Of a stretch of 64,000 nt of DNA, positions 35,807-44,989 are shown one piece after another; the first letter of the stretch is position 1; every line of letters begins with the position of its first letter. The notes below the pieces were generated by a model. That model saw only the letters and a list, made by a program, of their open reading frames with translations, made no database searches and was not told where the DNA came from. Both the position numbers and the translations under genes were made by a program. This DNA is from Amycolatopsis sp. WAC 01376 (GTDB lineage: Bacteria > Actinomycetota > Actinomycetes > Mycobacteriales > Pseudonocardiaceae), in the NCBI RefSeq assembly GCF_003947415.1, contig NZ_QHKL01000002.1, positions 1,240,001 through 1,304,000 on the forward strand, given 5' to 3'.

Positions 35807-35952
35807 ACCGGCTTCCTTTGCTCGACTTGCCGATACGACTACTTTATCAAATGAAGAATTTTTCAAGTCGCAACCTTGCCCGTGCGGAAGGCCGGGACAC
35901 GGTTCGGTGATTTTCCCACAACCTTTTCACTCGTTCGGGCGTCTTACCTGGC

Positions 35953-37887
35953 GTGGAGAACCCGGATGAGTCAGTCGCACCCGAGTCGGAGACCACGGCC
36001 ACCCCCGAGCCGAAAGGGAAGAAGCGCAGGTGGCGCCGGATCGCCGCCTGGACGCTCGGCCTGCTCGTCGGCATCCCGGTGGTCACGTTCGGGATCGCGT
36101 ACGTCCTGCTCGACGTCCGCAGCCCGGAGGAGGTGCTCGCCGGGCTCGACAAGACCGTCGTCCTGCAGAACGCGGACGGTTCCGAACTGCTCAAGGTGAT
36201 CCCGCCCGGCGGCGACCGATTGTTCGTGCCCTACGACGCCATCCCCGCGAAGCTGCGTGACGCGATCGTCGCGACCGAGGACCCGACCTTCTGGGACAAC
36301 GAGGGCTTCGATCTCACCGGGCTCGGCCGCGCGCTGGTGACCGGCGTCGGCGGCGGCTCGGGGATCACGCAGCAGTACATCAAGAAGTCCACCGGCAACG
36401 AGGACGCCACCCTCACCCGCAAGTTCTCCGAACTGGTGCTCGCCACGAAGATCACCCAGCAGCAGACCAAGAAGGAGATCTTCGAGAGCTACATCAACAT
36501 CATCTCGTTCGGCCGCGGCACCTACGGCCCGGCGTCGGCGATGAACGCCTACTTCGGCCGCAAACTCGACGACTCGATGACCTGGAGCGAGGCGGCCTTC
36601 CTCGCCGGCATGATCCAATCGCCGTCGGTGCACGACCCGTACGCCTCCACCCACGAGCACGCCATGAAGCGCTGGTCCTACGTGGTGAACAAGCTGGTCG
36701 CGCGGGGTTACGTCAGTCAGGCCGAAGCGGTCGGCATGACCTATCCGGAGGACGCGATCCAGGCGCCATCGGAGACCCGTGCCGGTCGCGTCACCTACGA
36801 GAAGTACCACGTCAAGCAACAGGTCCTGGCCGAGCTGGAGCAGGTCGGCTACCCGCTGGACCGGCTCCGCGGCGGCGCGATGAAGGTCGAGACGACCATC
36901 GATCCGCGTGCCCAGGCCGAAGCCGAGAAAGCGGTCAAGGAGCGGTTGCAGGGGCAGCCGGAGCACTTCCGCGCGTCGCTGGTCGCCGTCGAACCGGGGA
37001 CCGGCGCCATCCGCGCCTACAACGGCGGCGGCTGGAGCGTGCACGACTACGCCGGCACCCCGTACGGCACCGGCTCGGCCTTCCAGCCGTTCACCCTCGC
37101 CGCCGGACTCGAACAGGGCGTCAACGTGGACGAACCGCTGAAGGCGCCCGCGCAGGTCGATTTCCTCGGCGAGACCTTCAAATTCCAGGACCAGTGCGGC
37201 GAGACCGGCAAATGCACGCTTCGTGAGGCGATGAGCCGGGACGCGCAGGGCCCCTTCGTCGATCTGGCGAAGAAACTCGGCGCGGAAACGGTCCGGAACG
37301 GCGCCCGCGCGGCCGGGATCCCCGAGGCCATCGACGGCGCGGTCACCCTGCGCGAGAAGGACGGGTTCCTGATCGGACCCGGGATCGCGGTCGGCCGGTA
37401 TCCCTTGCGGCCCAGCGACATGGCCGGTGCCTACGCGACCTTCGCCGCGGACGGCATGCGCGCCACCCCGCATCTGGTGTCGAAGATCCGGGACGAGAAC
37501 GGTGAGGTCGTCTGGGAACGGCCTCCGGACAAGACGCCCGCGTTCAAGGGCGACGAGGCGCTGAGCCGCCGGGTCGCGGGCACGATCAGCCAGGTGCTGA
37601 CCACCGGGCTGAAAGACCGTCCGGTGGCGCTGAAGACCGGCGACTTCCAGTTCAACGAGACGGACGACAACGCGGGCGGCTGGGCGGTCGGGTACACGCC
37701 CCAGCTCGCGACCGCGGTCTGGGTCGGCTCCGACGAACCACGCCGGATGCGGGACGCCGCCGGGGAGAAGCTGACCGGCAGGACGATCCCGGCCGAGATG
37801 TGGCAGCGCTTCATGAACGGCTTCCACCAGGGACTGCCGGTGCGATGGCCGGTCCCCGCGACCACGGCGGCTCCCCGTCCGCGCTGA
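35953..37887 (+). CDS. class A PBP-like peptidoglycan glycosyltransferase with decayed transpeptidase domain
   Basis: 644 residues from GTG 35953. One membrane helix (about 30-53) precedes a GT51 domain with intact motifs: ATEDPTF carrying catalytic E109, GSGITQQYIKK, TRKFSELVLATKI with E160, and ISFGRGTYGPASA. The transpeptidase domain (about 335-620) keeps its fold, but the SxxK box reads SAFQ (S375, Q378), the SxN box reads DAQ (430-432) and KTGT reads KTGD (561-564). Lysine, second Ser and Asn are thus lost, so acyl transfer and ordinary penicillin binding are unlikely. It probably polymerises glycan strands only, or acts as a regulator of active PBPs. Confidence 0.86.
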   Translation: MENPDESVAPESETTATPEPKGKKRRWRRIAAWTLGLLVGIPVVTFGIAYVLLDVRSPEEVLAGLDKTVVLQNADGSELLKVIPPGGDRLFVPYDAIPAKLRDAIVATEDPTFWDNEGFDLTGLGRALVTGVGGGSGITQQYIKKSTGNEDATLTRKFSELVLATKITQQQTKKEIFESYINIISFGRGTYGPASAMNAYFGRKLDDSMTWSEAAFLAGMIQSPSVHDPYASTHEHAMKRWSYVVNKLVARGYVSQAEAVGMTYPEDAIQAPSETRAGRVTYEKYHVKQQVLAELEQVGYPLDRLRGGAMKVETTIDPRAQAEAEKAVKERLQGQPEHFRASLVAVEPGTGAIRAYNGGGWSVHDYAGTPYGTGSAFQPFTLAAGLEQGVNVDEPLKAPAQVDFLGETFKFQDQCGETGKCTLREAMSRDAQGPFVDLAKKLGAETVRNGARAAGIPEAIDGAVTLREKDGFLIGPGIAVGRYPLRPSDMAGAYATFAADGMRATPHLVSKIRDENGEVVWERPPDKTPAFKGDEALSRRVAGTISQVLTTGLKDRPVALKTGDFQFNETDDNAGGWAVGYTPQLATAVWVGSDEPRRMRDAAGEKLTGRTIPAEMWQRFMNGFHQGLPVRWPVPATTAAPRPR

Positions 37888-37909
37888 CGCCAGGGCGATC
37901 TCACGTGAT

Positions 37910-37939
37910 TGGACGGACGACACACGTGCCGTCCGTCCA
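37910..37939. terminator. 10-bp hairpin between convergent genes
   Basis: TGGACGGACG (37910-37919) pairs with 37930-37939; outer TCACG/CGTGA segments (37901-37905, 37946-37950) can extend the fold. It lies between the PBP-like gene and the convergent methyltransferase gene. Confidence 0.6.
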
Positions 37940-37960
37940 GACACGCGTGACGGCCATCCG

Positions 37961-38617
37961 CTAGGACGTCACGAGGACGATCGTCAGCCCGTCGTACCCC
38001 TTCTTGCCGACGGTCTGCAACGCGGTCGCGTCGACCCGCGGTTCGGCGGCGATCAGTTCGTGCATCCGCCGGAGTCCTTCGATCTCGTCGGAGGTGTTCG
38101 CCGGGTCGGCCACCGCTCCGGCGCGGACGACGTTGTCGATCACGATCACCCCGCCCGGCCTGGTCAGCTTCAGCGCCGCCTCGAAGTAGGCCGGGTTGTT
38201 GACCCGGTCCGCGTCGATGAACGTCAGGTCGAGTGGACCCTCGACACCGGGCAGCAGGTCCAGCGCCTCCCCGAGCCGGATGTCGACGAGCTCGCCGACA
38301 CCGGCGGCGTCGATGCTCTTCCGCGCGACCTCGGCGAACTTCGGGTAGTACTCGAGCGTCACGAGACGCCCTTCGGGTGGCAGGGCGCGGGCGAGCCAGA
38401 TGGTGCTGTAGCCGCCGAGCGTGCCGATCTCCAGTATCGAGCGGGCACCGATCATCTTCGCCAGCAGATGGAGCAGTTTGCCCTGGTTGGGGGCGACGGC
38501 GATGGGCGGCATCCCGGCCTCGTCCGAAGCGAGAAGAGCCTCGTCGAGGGTGCGGTCGGCCGGGATGAGCGCGTCGAAGATGTATTCGTCGACCTTGGAC
38601 CAGATTTCCTGAGTCAT
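37961..38617 (-). CDS. SAM-dependent O-methyltransferase
   Basis: 218 residues from ATG 38617, placed by GGGGAGG at 4 nt upstream. It belongs to the COMT-like class I family 3 (catechol/caffeoyl-CoA type): LEIGTLGGYSTIWLARALP is the SAM loop, with VTLEYYP and the metal-binding LTFIDADRVNNPAYFEAAL and VIVIDNVVRAGAV. The substrate is unknown. No secondary-metabolite genes are nearby, so it is not assigned to a pathway. Confidence 0.88.
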   Translation of the reverse strand: MTQEIWSKVDEYIFDALIPADRTLDEALLASDEAGMPPIAVAPNQGKLLHLLAKMIGARSILEIGTLGGYSTIWLARALPPEGRLVTLEYYPKFAEVARKSIDAAGVGELVDIRLGEALDLLPGVEGPLDLTFIDADRVNNPAYFEAALKLTRPGGVIVIDNVVRAGAVADPANTSDEIEGLRRMHELIAAEPRVDATALQTVGKKGYDGLTIVLVTS

Positions 38618-38692
38618 GGAACCTCCCCGGGCCAACCTAATGCCGCCCACCGGTCACGAAAGCGTCCATCGGGGCGACCGTCCGGACGAACC

Positions 38693-39520
38693 TCAGGCGG
38701 CGCGGCGCCCGGCTTTCGGGATCACCAGCGGCGTCCCGGTCTCGGGGCACGGCATGACGCGGCAGGGCAGCTCGAAGATCTTTTCGACGTTTGCGGCAGT
38801 GACGACCTCCTCGGGCGCGCCCGTCGCCAGCACCTCTCCGTCCCGCATCGCGATCATGTGTGTCGCGTACCGGGCGGCGTGGTTGAGGTCGTGCAGCACC
38901 GCGACCAGCGTCCGGCCCTGCTCCTGGTGCAGTTGCGCGCACAGGTCGAGGATGTCCATCTGATGCGCGATGTCCAGATAGGTCGTCGGCTCGTCGAGCA
39001 GGAGGAGATCGGTCTCCTGCGCGAGCGCCATCGCCATCCACACGCGCTGCCGCTGGCCGCCCGACAGCTCGTCGACCAGCCGCTCGGCGAGGTCGTCGAC
39101 CCCGGTGGCGCACATGGAGTCCGCGACCACGGTCGCGTCCTCGCGGGACCACTGGCGCAGCAGCCGCTGATGCGGGTACCGGCCGCGCGCGACGAGGTCC
39201 GCGACGGTGATGCCGTCGGGCGCGATCGAGCTCTGCGGCAGCAGGCCGAGCCGCCGGGCGACCTCCTTGGCCGGGAACGAGCTGATCACCTGGCCGTCGA
39301 GGAACACCGAACCCTGGCGGGGTTTGAGCATCCGCGCGAGCGCGCGCAGCAGGGTCGTCTTGCCACAGGCGTTCGGGCCGACGATGACGGTGAACGACCG
39401 GTCGGGGATGACCACCCCGAGGTCCTGGGCCACGGTCCGGCCGTCGTAGGCGAGCGTCAGCGCGTCCGCGTGCAGGCGGGACGTCGTGCTCTGCTCGGTG
39501 AGGGTTTCCACGGTCTCCAC
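38693..39520 (-). CDS. iron-siderophore ABC transporter ATP-binding protein (FepC-like)
   Basis: 275 residues from GTG 39520. Walker A GPNACGKTTLLRAL, Q-loop GLLPQSS, signature ELSGGQRQRVWMAMALAQE, Walker B LLLLDEPTTYLD and HDLNHAARYATH give the FecE/FepC family. A near-consensus IdeR/DtxR box abuts the start, so it is iron-repressed. No permease or binding protein is adjacent; the partners must lie elsewhere. The unusual C-terminal stretch is ELPCRVMPCPETGTP. Confidence 0.92.
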   Translation of the reverse strand: METVETLTEQSTTSRLHADALTLAYDGRTVAQDLGVVIPDRSFTVIVGPNACGKTTLLRALARMLKPRQGSVFLDGQVISSFPAKEVARRLGLLPQSSIAPDGITVADLVARGRYPHQRLLRQWSREDATVVADSMCATGVDDLAERLVDELSGGQRQRVWMAMALAQETDLLLLDEPTTYLDIAHQMDILDLCAQLHQEQGRTLVAVLHDLNHAARYATHMIAMRDGEVLATGAPEEVVTAANVEKIFELPCRVMPCPETGTPLVIPKAGRRAA

Positions 39521-39539
39521 GCAGGTTAGGCTAACCTAG
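39521..39539. promoter_or_regulatory. IdeR/DtxR iron box at the fepC-like gene
   Basis: The central AGGTTAGGCTAACCTA is identical to the IdeR/DtxR consensus core; 16 of 19 positions match overall. On the minus strand TAGCCT (39528-39533) ends 7 nt before the GTG start, the layout of a leaderless promoter with the operator on top of its -10 element. Confidence 0.85.
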
Positions 39540-39648
39540 GACTCTGCCGTTGTGGTGTTCCGTAGGTCGCAGTCGGCTCACAACGGTCTTCGATGGCATC
39601 ATCCCCAGTGCAATCCCCTGAATGCACTCGGTGCGATCGAAGGACGGC

Positions 39649-40965
39649 ATGGAGGACTACCGGATAGTCGCGGACGAGATCTCCGCCGACGTCGAGGCGG
39701 GCAGGCTCCGCCCTGGTGACCGGCTGCCCCCGCAGCGGCGGTTCGCCCGCGAACGCGGGATCGCCAACTCGACCGCCGCCAGGGTCTACGGCGAACTCGT
39801 CCGGAGGGGCGTCGTGGTCGGCGAGGTCGGCCGCGGCACGTTCGTCCGCGCCGGGAGGCCGCCGCTGGAGACCGCGCTCGCCGAACCGGGCGGCGCGACC
39901 GTCGACCTCGAACTCAACTTCGCCGTCCTGCCTGAGCAAACTGCGCTGGTCGGGAAGGCGCTGGAGTCGCTCCTGCGTGAAGACGTCCTGACAGCGGCGC
40001 TGCGGCCGGGGACCGTGTCCGGCTCGAAGCAGGCGAGGGACGCCGCCGCCGGTCTGTTCGCGAAGGACGGCTGGGCGCCCGAAATCCTCTTCGCCGGCAG
40101 CGGGCGTCAGGCCATCGCGGCCGCCATCGCCGCCTTCGTGCCGATGGGGGAACGGCTCGCCGTCGAAGCCATCACGTATCCGGTGGTCAAGGCGCTCGCC
40201 GGACGGCTCGGTGTCCAGTTGGTGCCCATCGAGACCGACGACATGGGGATCGTTCCCGAGGCTCTCGAAGCCGCGTCCGTCCGCGCGTTGTACGTCCAGC
40301 CGACGCTGCACAATCCGCTCGGGTCCACAATGGACGAAGCGCGGCGCGTCGAGCTGGCGGAAACCGTGCGGCGGATGGACATCCCGGTGATCGAGGACGG
40401 GATCTACACCTTCCTCCGCCCCGAGATCCGCCCCTTCGCGGCGTACGCGCCGGAACGCACCGTGTTCGCCGACAGCATGTCGAAACGGCTCGCCCCGGGG
40501 CTGACCACCGGATTCCTCGCCGTCCCGGCGGAATGGACGGAACGGCTGGCCGCGGCCGTGCGCTCGGGCGGCTGGGTCGCGCCGACGTTCGCCGTCGAAG
40601 CCGCCACCCGGTGGATCACCGGCGGCACCCTGGAAACCGTCGAACGGGCGAAACGGCTCGACGCCGCCGAACGCCAGCGGGTGACGGCGGCGCGGCTGGC
40701 CGGGTTCACGGTGCGCGCCGATCCCCAGGCGTACCACTGCTGGTGGGAACTCCCCGAACACTGGCGCGCCGAGACCTTCGTCGCCGCGGCCGCGCGGCGC
40801 GGGATCGCGGTCACCCCGGCGGCCGCGTTCGCCGTCGTCCCCGGCCACGCGCCGAACGCGGTCCGCCTCGCCGTCTCGTCGCCGCCGCTCGAGACGCTCG
40901 GGGCCGCGTTGGACGTCCTCGCCGGTCTCGCTTCCGGCCGCCCTGAGGACGCCGGCGTCGAGTAA
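39649..40965 (+). CDS. MocR-type regulator (GntR helix-turn-helix fused to aminotransferase-like domain)
   Basis: 438 residues from ATG 39649, with AAGGA upstream; ATG 39622 is an alternative. The winged helix (VEAGRLRPGDRLPPQRRFARERGIANSTAARVYGEL) is followed by a fold type I PLP domain with the lysine in ADSMSKRLAPGLTTGF. MocR regulators use PLP-bound effectors to control vitamin B6, GABA or amino acid genes. It is divergent from the fepC-like gene, and its target is not evident. Confidence 0.88.
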   Translation: MEDYRIVADEISADVEAGRLRPGDRLPPQRRFARERGIANSTAARVYGELVRRGVVVGEVGRGTFVRAGRPPLETALAEPGGATVDLELNFAVLPEQTALVGKALESLLREDVLTAALRPGTVSGSKQARDAAAGLFAKDGWAPEILFAGSGRQAIAAAIAAFVPMGERLAVEAITYPVVKALAGRLGVQLVPIETDDMGIVPEALEAASVRALYVQPTLHNPLGSTMDEARRVELAETVRRMDIPVIEDGIYTFLRPEIRPFAAYAPERTVFADSMSKRLAPGLTTGFLAVPAEWTERLAAAVRSGGWVAPTFAVEAATRWITGGTLETVERAKRLDAAERQRVTAARLAGFTVRADPQAYHCWWELPEHWRAETFVAAAARRGIAVTPAAAFAVVPGHAPNAVRLAVSSPPLETLGAALDVLAGLASGRPEDAGVE

Positions 40966-40972
40966 CTGACCT

Positions 40973-41036
40973 CGCATTTCGTCCTCTGAATGCGGTACTT
41001 GCACACGCAAGGACCGCATTCAGAGGACGAAATGCG
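40973..41036. repeat. palindrome family A, copy 3 (30-bp arms)
   Basis: Arms 40973-41002 and 41007-41036 pair at 29 of 30 positions with loop ACAC. The core is GTCCTCTGAATGCGGTACTT. It lies between convergent genes and touches the stop codon of the minus-strand gene (41037-41039), as expected for a two-way terminator. Confidence 0.87.
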
Positions 41037-42845
41037 TCAGGGGCGCGGAGCCCACTTGCCGACGAAGCTGCCGCAAGTGACGGTCTGCCCGGTGAGCCGC
41101 GACCGCAGCGCGTTCTCCAGCCCGAGATAGTCGAAGATCGGCGCGTCGCGCGCGACCTCGGCGGGCACCGGACCGCCCTTGGCCAGGACCGGCATGCTCA
41201 CGGTCTGGAACAGCACCAGGTAGTCGCCTTCGCGGTTGAGTTCGTCGGCCCTCGCGAGCATGCGTTGCGGTGCGTCGGCGACGATCTCCAGCGGCAGCGG
41301 CCATTCCAGCGGGAACGGGTTGCGCAGGCCGAAGGCGGGATAGGCGAACGGGTTGTCGGGCAGGACCGCCGTGCGCCCCGCGGGGTAGCGCGTGACGCAG
41401 TCCTGGATCTGGGAGATGTAGGTGAAAGTGCCGGGGTTCGTCCGGATGCCGCGCATCGACGGCGTCACCGTGCCGAGGTCACCGGTCAGTTTCTCGCGCG
41501 CCATGTCGAGGTACGCGGCTTCGTCGTGGTGCACGACCACGGCCCAGCCCGACGCCAGCACCGCGACCAGGCCCATCGCGGTGGCGCCAGCCAAGGCGAT
41601 CCGCCGAGGCGGATCCGGCAGCGGGGGCAGCGCGTCCGACAGTTCCAGGATCGCCGTCAGCGCCAGCGTTCCGGTGAACAACGTCGGGGTGTCGTTCCCC
41701 CAGGACAGGCTGGTCATGAAGCCGGTCGCGAAGACGAGCGCGCCCATTCGCGGGAAGCGCCGTTTCGCCACCCAGTTCACCAGCAGCGCGACACCGAGGA
41801 TCCACCAGAGGACGTCCGCCCAGCGCGAAGCACCGGTGAAGTGTCCATCCACGACGGTGCCGACCACCACCGCCACCCCCGCCAGGAGCAGCAGCCGTGC
41901 GAGGATCGCCCCGGTGAATCCGGCGCGTTCGCGGAAGACCCCGAGCAGGGCCAGAAGCACCCCGGCGATCGCGAAGAAGGTCAGGCCCCGCACCGGCGGC
42001 TGTAGCAGGGTCTCGGGATTTTCCAGCCACAGACCGAGAAGCCGCTCGCCGTACGCGGGCAGACCGCCGGTGAGCTGCTCGGCCATCGCGCCGAGACCGC
42101 CGTCGAGCGTGACGATTCCGAGGTAGAACACCAAGAAAGCGCCCAGCGCCAGCAGATCCCAGGCCAGGCGCCCCCACCAGCGGCCGGTGCGGAACGCGCC
42201 TTCCCGCAGCGACGGGTGCAGCAGCAACCAGCACAACGCGATCAGCGGCACCGGCGCGAAACTCTGTTTGACGAACACCGCGGTGCCCAGCAGCACGAGG
42301 CCGAGCCGCCGCGGCCACGCCTTCCCGTTGCGCAGCCCCGAATCCAGCGCCCAGGCACCGCAGGCGGTCAGGAAGATCCCGTCGATCGTGTGCCAGGCCA
42401 TCAGCGGGAAGGCGTTGAGGTTCAGCAGCGACGCGGCCGCCGTCAGCCCGGTGAGCCCCGGTCCCCAGTCACGGACGCGGCGGCGGGTGACCAGTACGGC
42501 GAACGCGATGGTCGCCAGGATGATCTCCAGCATGCTGAGCACGCTGGAGACGAAGAACAGCGGGCCGGGCAGCACGAAGTCGACGATGTGCAGGTACGCC
42601 GAACCCAGTGGCCGTGCGGAGATGATGTCGGAGTGCGGGACCTCGCCGTGCCGCACACGCCAGGCCTGGGCGAGGATGAAACCCTGGTCCGACGGGTGGA
42701 AACCGAAGCGCCCCACCCGGAGTTCGGTGGCGACGGCGAGCGCGAGCACCCACGCCACGTGCAGGGAAAGCCGCAGCACTGTCCTGGACGGACGTACCAC
42801 CCCGGCGTCCGGTCCGGTCGTCAGCGGGGGACTGGCGACGTCCAC
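41037..42845 (-). CDS. polytopic membrane protein, GT-C glycosyltransferase-like
   Basis: 602 residues from GTG 42845, with GGAAGGGG upstream. About 11 membrane helices cover residues 20-430, followed by a C-terminal extracytoplasmic domain of about 150 residues. The first external loop has an acidic motif (GFHPSDQGFILAQAWRVRHG), as in GT-C enzymes that use polyprenyl-phosphate sugars. No close family is recognised, so the function is tentative. It does not share an operon with the reductase gene upstream (113 nt gap). Frame extension upstream to 43646 overlaps that gene and is rejected. Confidence 0.7.
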   Translation of the reverse strand: MDVASPPLTTGPDAGVVRPSRTVLRLSLHVAWVLALAVATELRVGRFGFHPSDQGFILAQAWRVRHGEVPHSDIISARPLGSAYLHIVDFVLPGPLFFVSSVLSMLEIILATIAFAVLVTRRRVRDWGPGLTGLTAAASLLNLNAFPLMAWHTIDGIFLTACGAWALDSGLRNGKAWPRRLGLVLLGTAVFVKQSFAPVPLIALCWLLLHPSLREGAFRTGRWWGRLAWDLLALGAFLVFYLGIVTLDGGLGAMAEQLTGGLPAYGERLLGLWLENPETLLQPPVRGLTFFAIAGVLLALLGVFRERAGFTGAILARLLLLAGVAVVVGTVVDGHFTGASRWADVLWWILGVALLVNWVAKRRFPRMGALVFATGFMTSLSWGNDTPTLFTGTLALTAILELSDALPPLPDPPRRIALAGATAMGLVAVLASGWAVVVHHDEAAYLDMAREKLTGDLGTVTPSMRGIRTNPGTFTYISQIQDCVTRYPAGRTAVLPDNPFAYPAFGLRNPFPLEWPLPLEIVADAPQRMLARADELNREGDYLVLFQTVSMPVLAKGGPVPAEVARDAPIFDYLGLENALRSRLTGQTVTCGSFVGKWAPRP

Positions 42846-42958
42846 ACTGCCCCTTCCCGGTCGTCTTGCCTCGGCCCGAGTCCGCCGACCCCCCGGCGTA
42901 TCGGAAACCGATGGTAGCGGCCGGGGGCGTCCCCCGATCGAGCCCGGCGGCGAGGACG

Positions 42959-44932
42959 TCAGGGACGGCGGCGCCAGACCAGCCTGGTGACCGCGCCCGC
43001 CACCGAGGCGAGCGGAGCCTTCCGGGGCAGGCCACGGGTTTCCGGCGCGGATTCGGGCATCGCGCGGTAGACGAGGTGCGCGAAGAACCGCGCCGTCCTG
43101 GGTGCGACGAGCGTCACCAGTTCGGCGGCCGTGCCCTCGGGCAGGTTCAGGATCTCGGGCCGTTTCTCCAGCGCCTTCACCACGAGCGCGGCGGCGCGTT
43201 CGGGAGAGCTCGACGGCATACCGCGATAGGACCCGGTCGGCGTGATCATGTCGGTGCGTACCAGCGGCATCCGGACCGAGGTGAAGGTGACGCCGTCGGA
43301 AAGCGTTTCCCGGCCGGCGGTCAGCCCGAACTCCTCCAGCGCGGCCTTCGAGGCCAGGTAAGCGGAAAACCGCGGGGTGTCGGTCTGGAGTCCTTGGGTG
43401 GTCACGTTGACGACGTGGCCGAACCCGCGCGCGGTCATCGACGGCAGCAGGCCGAGCGTCAGCCGCACGGGGCCGAAGTAGTTGATCGCCATCGTGCGTT
43501 CGAAGTCGTGGAACCGTTCGGTGGACAGCGAAAGCGAGCGCCGGATCGAGCGGCCCGCGTTGTTGACCAGCATGTCGACGGCGCCGTGCGCGGCGAGCAC
43601 GTCCTTGACCAGTGCGTCGACCGCGCCGCCGTCGGTGAGGTCGCACGGATACGCCGACGCCTTCCCGCCCGCCGCGACGATCTGCTCGCGGACCTCTTCG
43701 AGTTCGTCGGCGCGCCTGGCCACGAGGATCACTTCGCCGCCCTTCGCGGCGACGGCCAGCGCGGACGCGCGCCCGATGCCCGACGAGGCGCCGGTGATCA
43801 GGACCTTGCGGCCGTCGAGCGGTTCCGGGCCCGGACGGCGGCGGCCGCGATCGGGGTCCAGGTGCCCGAGCCAGTATCGGTAGAGCGGACCGGCGTACTC
43901 CTTCAACGGGGGCAAGGTGATCCCGCTGCCTTCGAGCGCGGCCGTGGTCGCGCTCGTGTCGAAGTCGACCTCCATGCTCAGATGGGGCAGGACTTCGAGC
44001 GGGATGCCGAGTTCGGTCAGTACCGCCGCGCGAGCAGGCCGCCCGCCGGGAACGCGGTCGAAACCGGCCGCGGCGGATTTCGCCAGCCGGGTTCCGGCGC
44101 GCTTCAGCGCTCCGGACGGGCGAGGGGGAAGGACAGCGGAGATCTTCGGCGCGCCCGCGGCCCGCGCGAAGGCGTTGTAGACCTCGTGCAGTGGCTGAGG
44201 TCGAGGCGATGCGAGGTGGTACGTGCTGCCACTGGGCGCGTCGACGTGCATAAGGTGCTCCATCGCTTCGACGACGTAGTCGACCGGCACGATGTTCGTG
44301 GCGCCGAGATCCGGGGCGGCCAGCGGGAGACGACGGGGCAGCGTGGCGAGCCGCGAGATCGCGGGGAGGAAGTAGTACGGGCCGTCGATCTTGTCCATCT
44401 CGCCGGTCCGCGAATCACCGGCCACGGCGGACGGCCGGTACACGCGGAACGGCGTTTTCCCGTGCCGTCGCACGAGTTTCTCGGCCTCGAACTTCGTCGC
44501 GTGGTACGGCGACACGAAGCTCTGGCCGAGATCGAAGTCGGCTTCGGTGAAGCGCCCGGCGTACTTCCCGGCGACCGCGATCGACGAGACGTGGTGGAAG
44601 AGCCCGGCCTTCGCGGCGGCGGCGAACTCCAGGACGTTGCGGGTGCCGTCGACGTTGGCCGCGCGGTTCGCCGCTTCGTCCGCGGTGAGGTCGTAGATCG
44701 CGCCGAGATGCACGACGTGGTCGAGTGGCCCCACGCGGGCGGGATCGATGCCCAGCGAGGGTTCGGTCAGATCGCCGGTGACGGGAACGAGCCTCTCGTG
44801 GCTCGGGAGCTTCTCGCGTGAGGTCTCCCTCACGAGAACATGGACGGCTACGGTCTCAGGTCGCCGTAGTAGGCGCGCGACCAGGCGTTTGCCCAGAAAA
44901 CCCGTCGCGCCCGTCACGAAGTAGGTGGTCAT
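42959..44932 (-). CDS. two-domain reductase (extended SDR plus classical SDR), AcrA1-like
   Basis: 657 residues. The N-terminal extended SDR (TTYFVTGATGFLGKRLVARL, active-site YHATK) resembles fatty acyl-CoA reductase and male-sterility domains. The C-terminal classical SDR (about 370-600) has LITGASSGIGRASALAVA, NNAGRSIRRS and SAYLASKAALEEFG. The same fusion occurs in mycobacterial AcrA1/Rv3391-type proteins, thought to reduce acyl-CoA for wax or envelope lipids. Both active sites look intact. It is transcribed alone. Confidence 0.84.
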   Translation of the reverse strand: MTTYFVTGATGFLGKRLVARLLRRPETVAVHVLVRETSREKLPSHERLVPVTGDLTEPSLGIDPARVGPLDHVVHLGAIYDLTADEAANRAANVDGTRNVLEFAAAAKAGLFHHVSSIAVAGKYAGRFTEADFDLGQSFVSPYHATKFEAEKLVRRHGKTPFRVYRPSAVAGDSRTGEMDKIDGPYYFLPAISRLATLPRRLPLAAPDLGATNIVPVDYVVEAMEHLMHVDAPSGSTYHLASPRPQPLHEVYNAFARAAGAPKISAVLPPRPSGALKRAGTRLAKSAAAGFDRVPGGRPARAAVLTELGIPLEVLPHLSMEVDFDTSATTAALEGSGITLPPLKEYAGPLYRYWLGHLDPDRGRRRPGPEPLDGRKVLITGASSGIGRASALAVAAKGGEVILVARRADELEEVREQIVAAGGKASAYPCDLTDGGAVDALVKDVLAAHGAVDMLVNNAGRSIRRSLSLSTERFHDFERTMAINYFGPVRLTLGLLPSMTARGFGHVVNVTTQGLQTDTPRFSAYLASKAALEEFGLTAGRETLSDGVTFTSVRMPLVRTDMITPTGSYRGMPSSSPERAAALVVKALEKRPEILNLPEGTAAELVTLVAPRTARFFAHLVYRAMPESAPETRGLPRKAPLASVAGAVTRLVWRRRP

Positions 44933-44989
44933 GGCCGGCTCCTTCCGAAGGGGCCGACTCTACCTACTCAGAAGTAGGAACGGTAGTTG

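Noticed and set aside
37961..38617. O-methyltransferase and nearby exporter as a biosynthetic gene cluster
   Set aside because: There are no polyketide, peptide, terpene or other core biosynthetic genes nearby, and the genes are in separate units.
41037..43646. Extended N-terminus of the GT-C-like protein
   Set aside because: The extra 267 residues lie on top of the reductase gene in another frame and are low-complexity; GTG 42845 has a good ribosome binding site.
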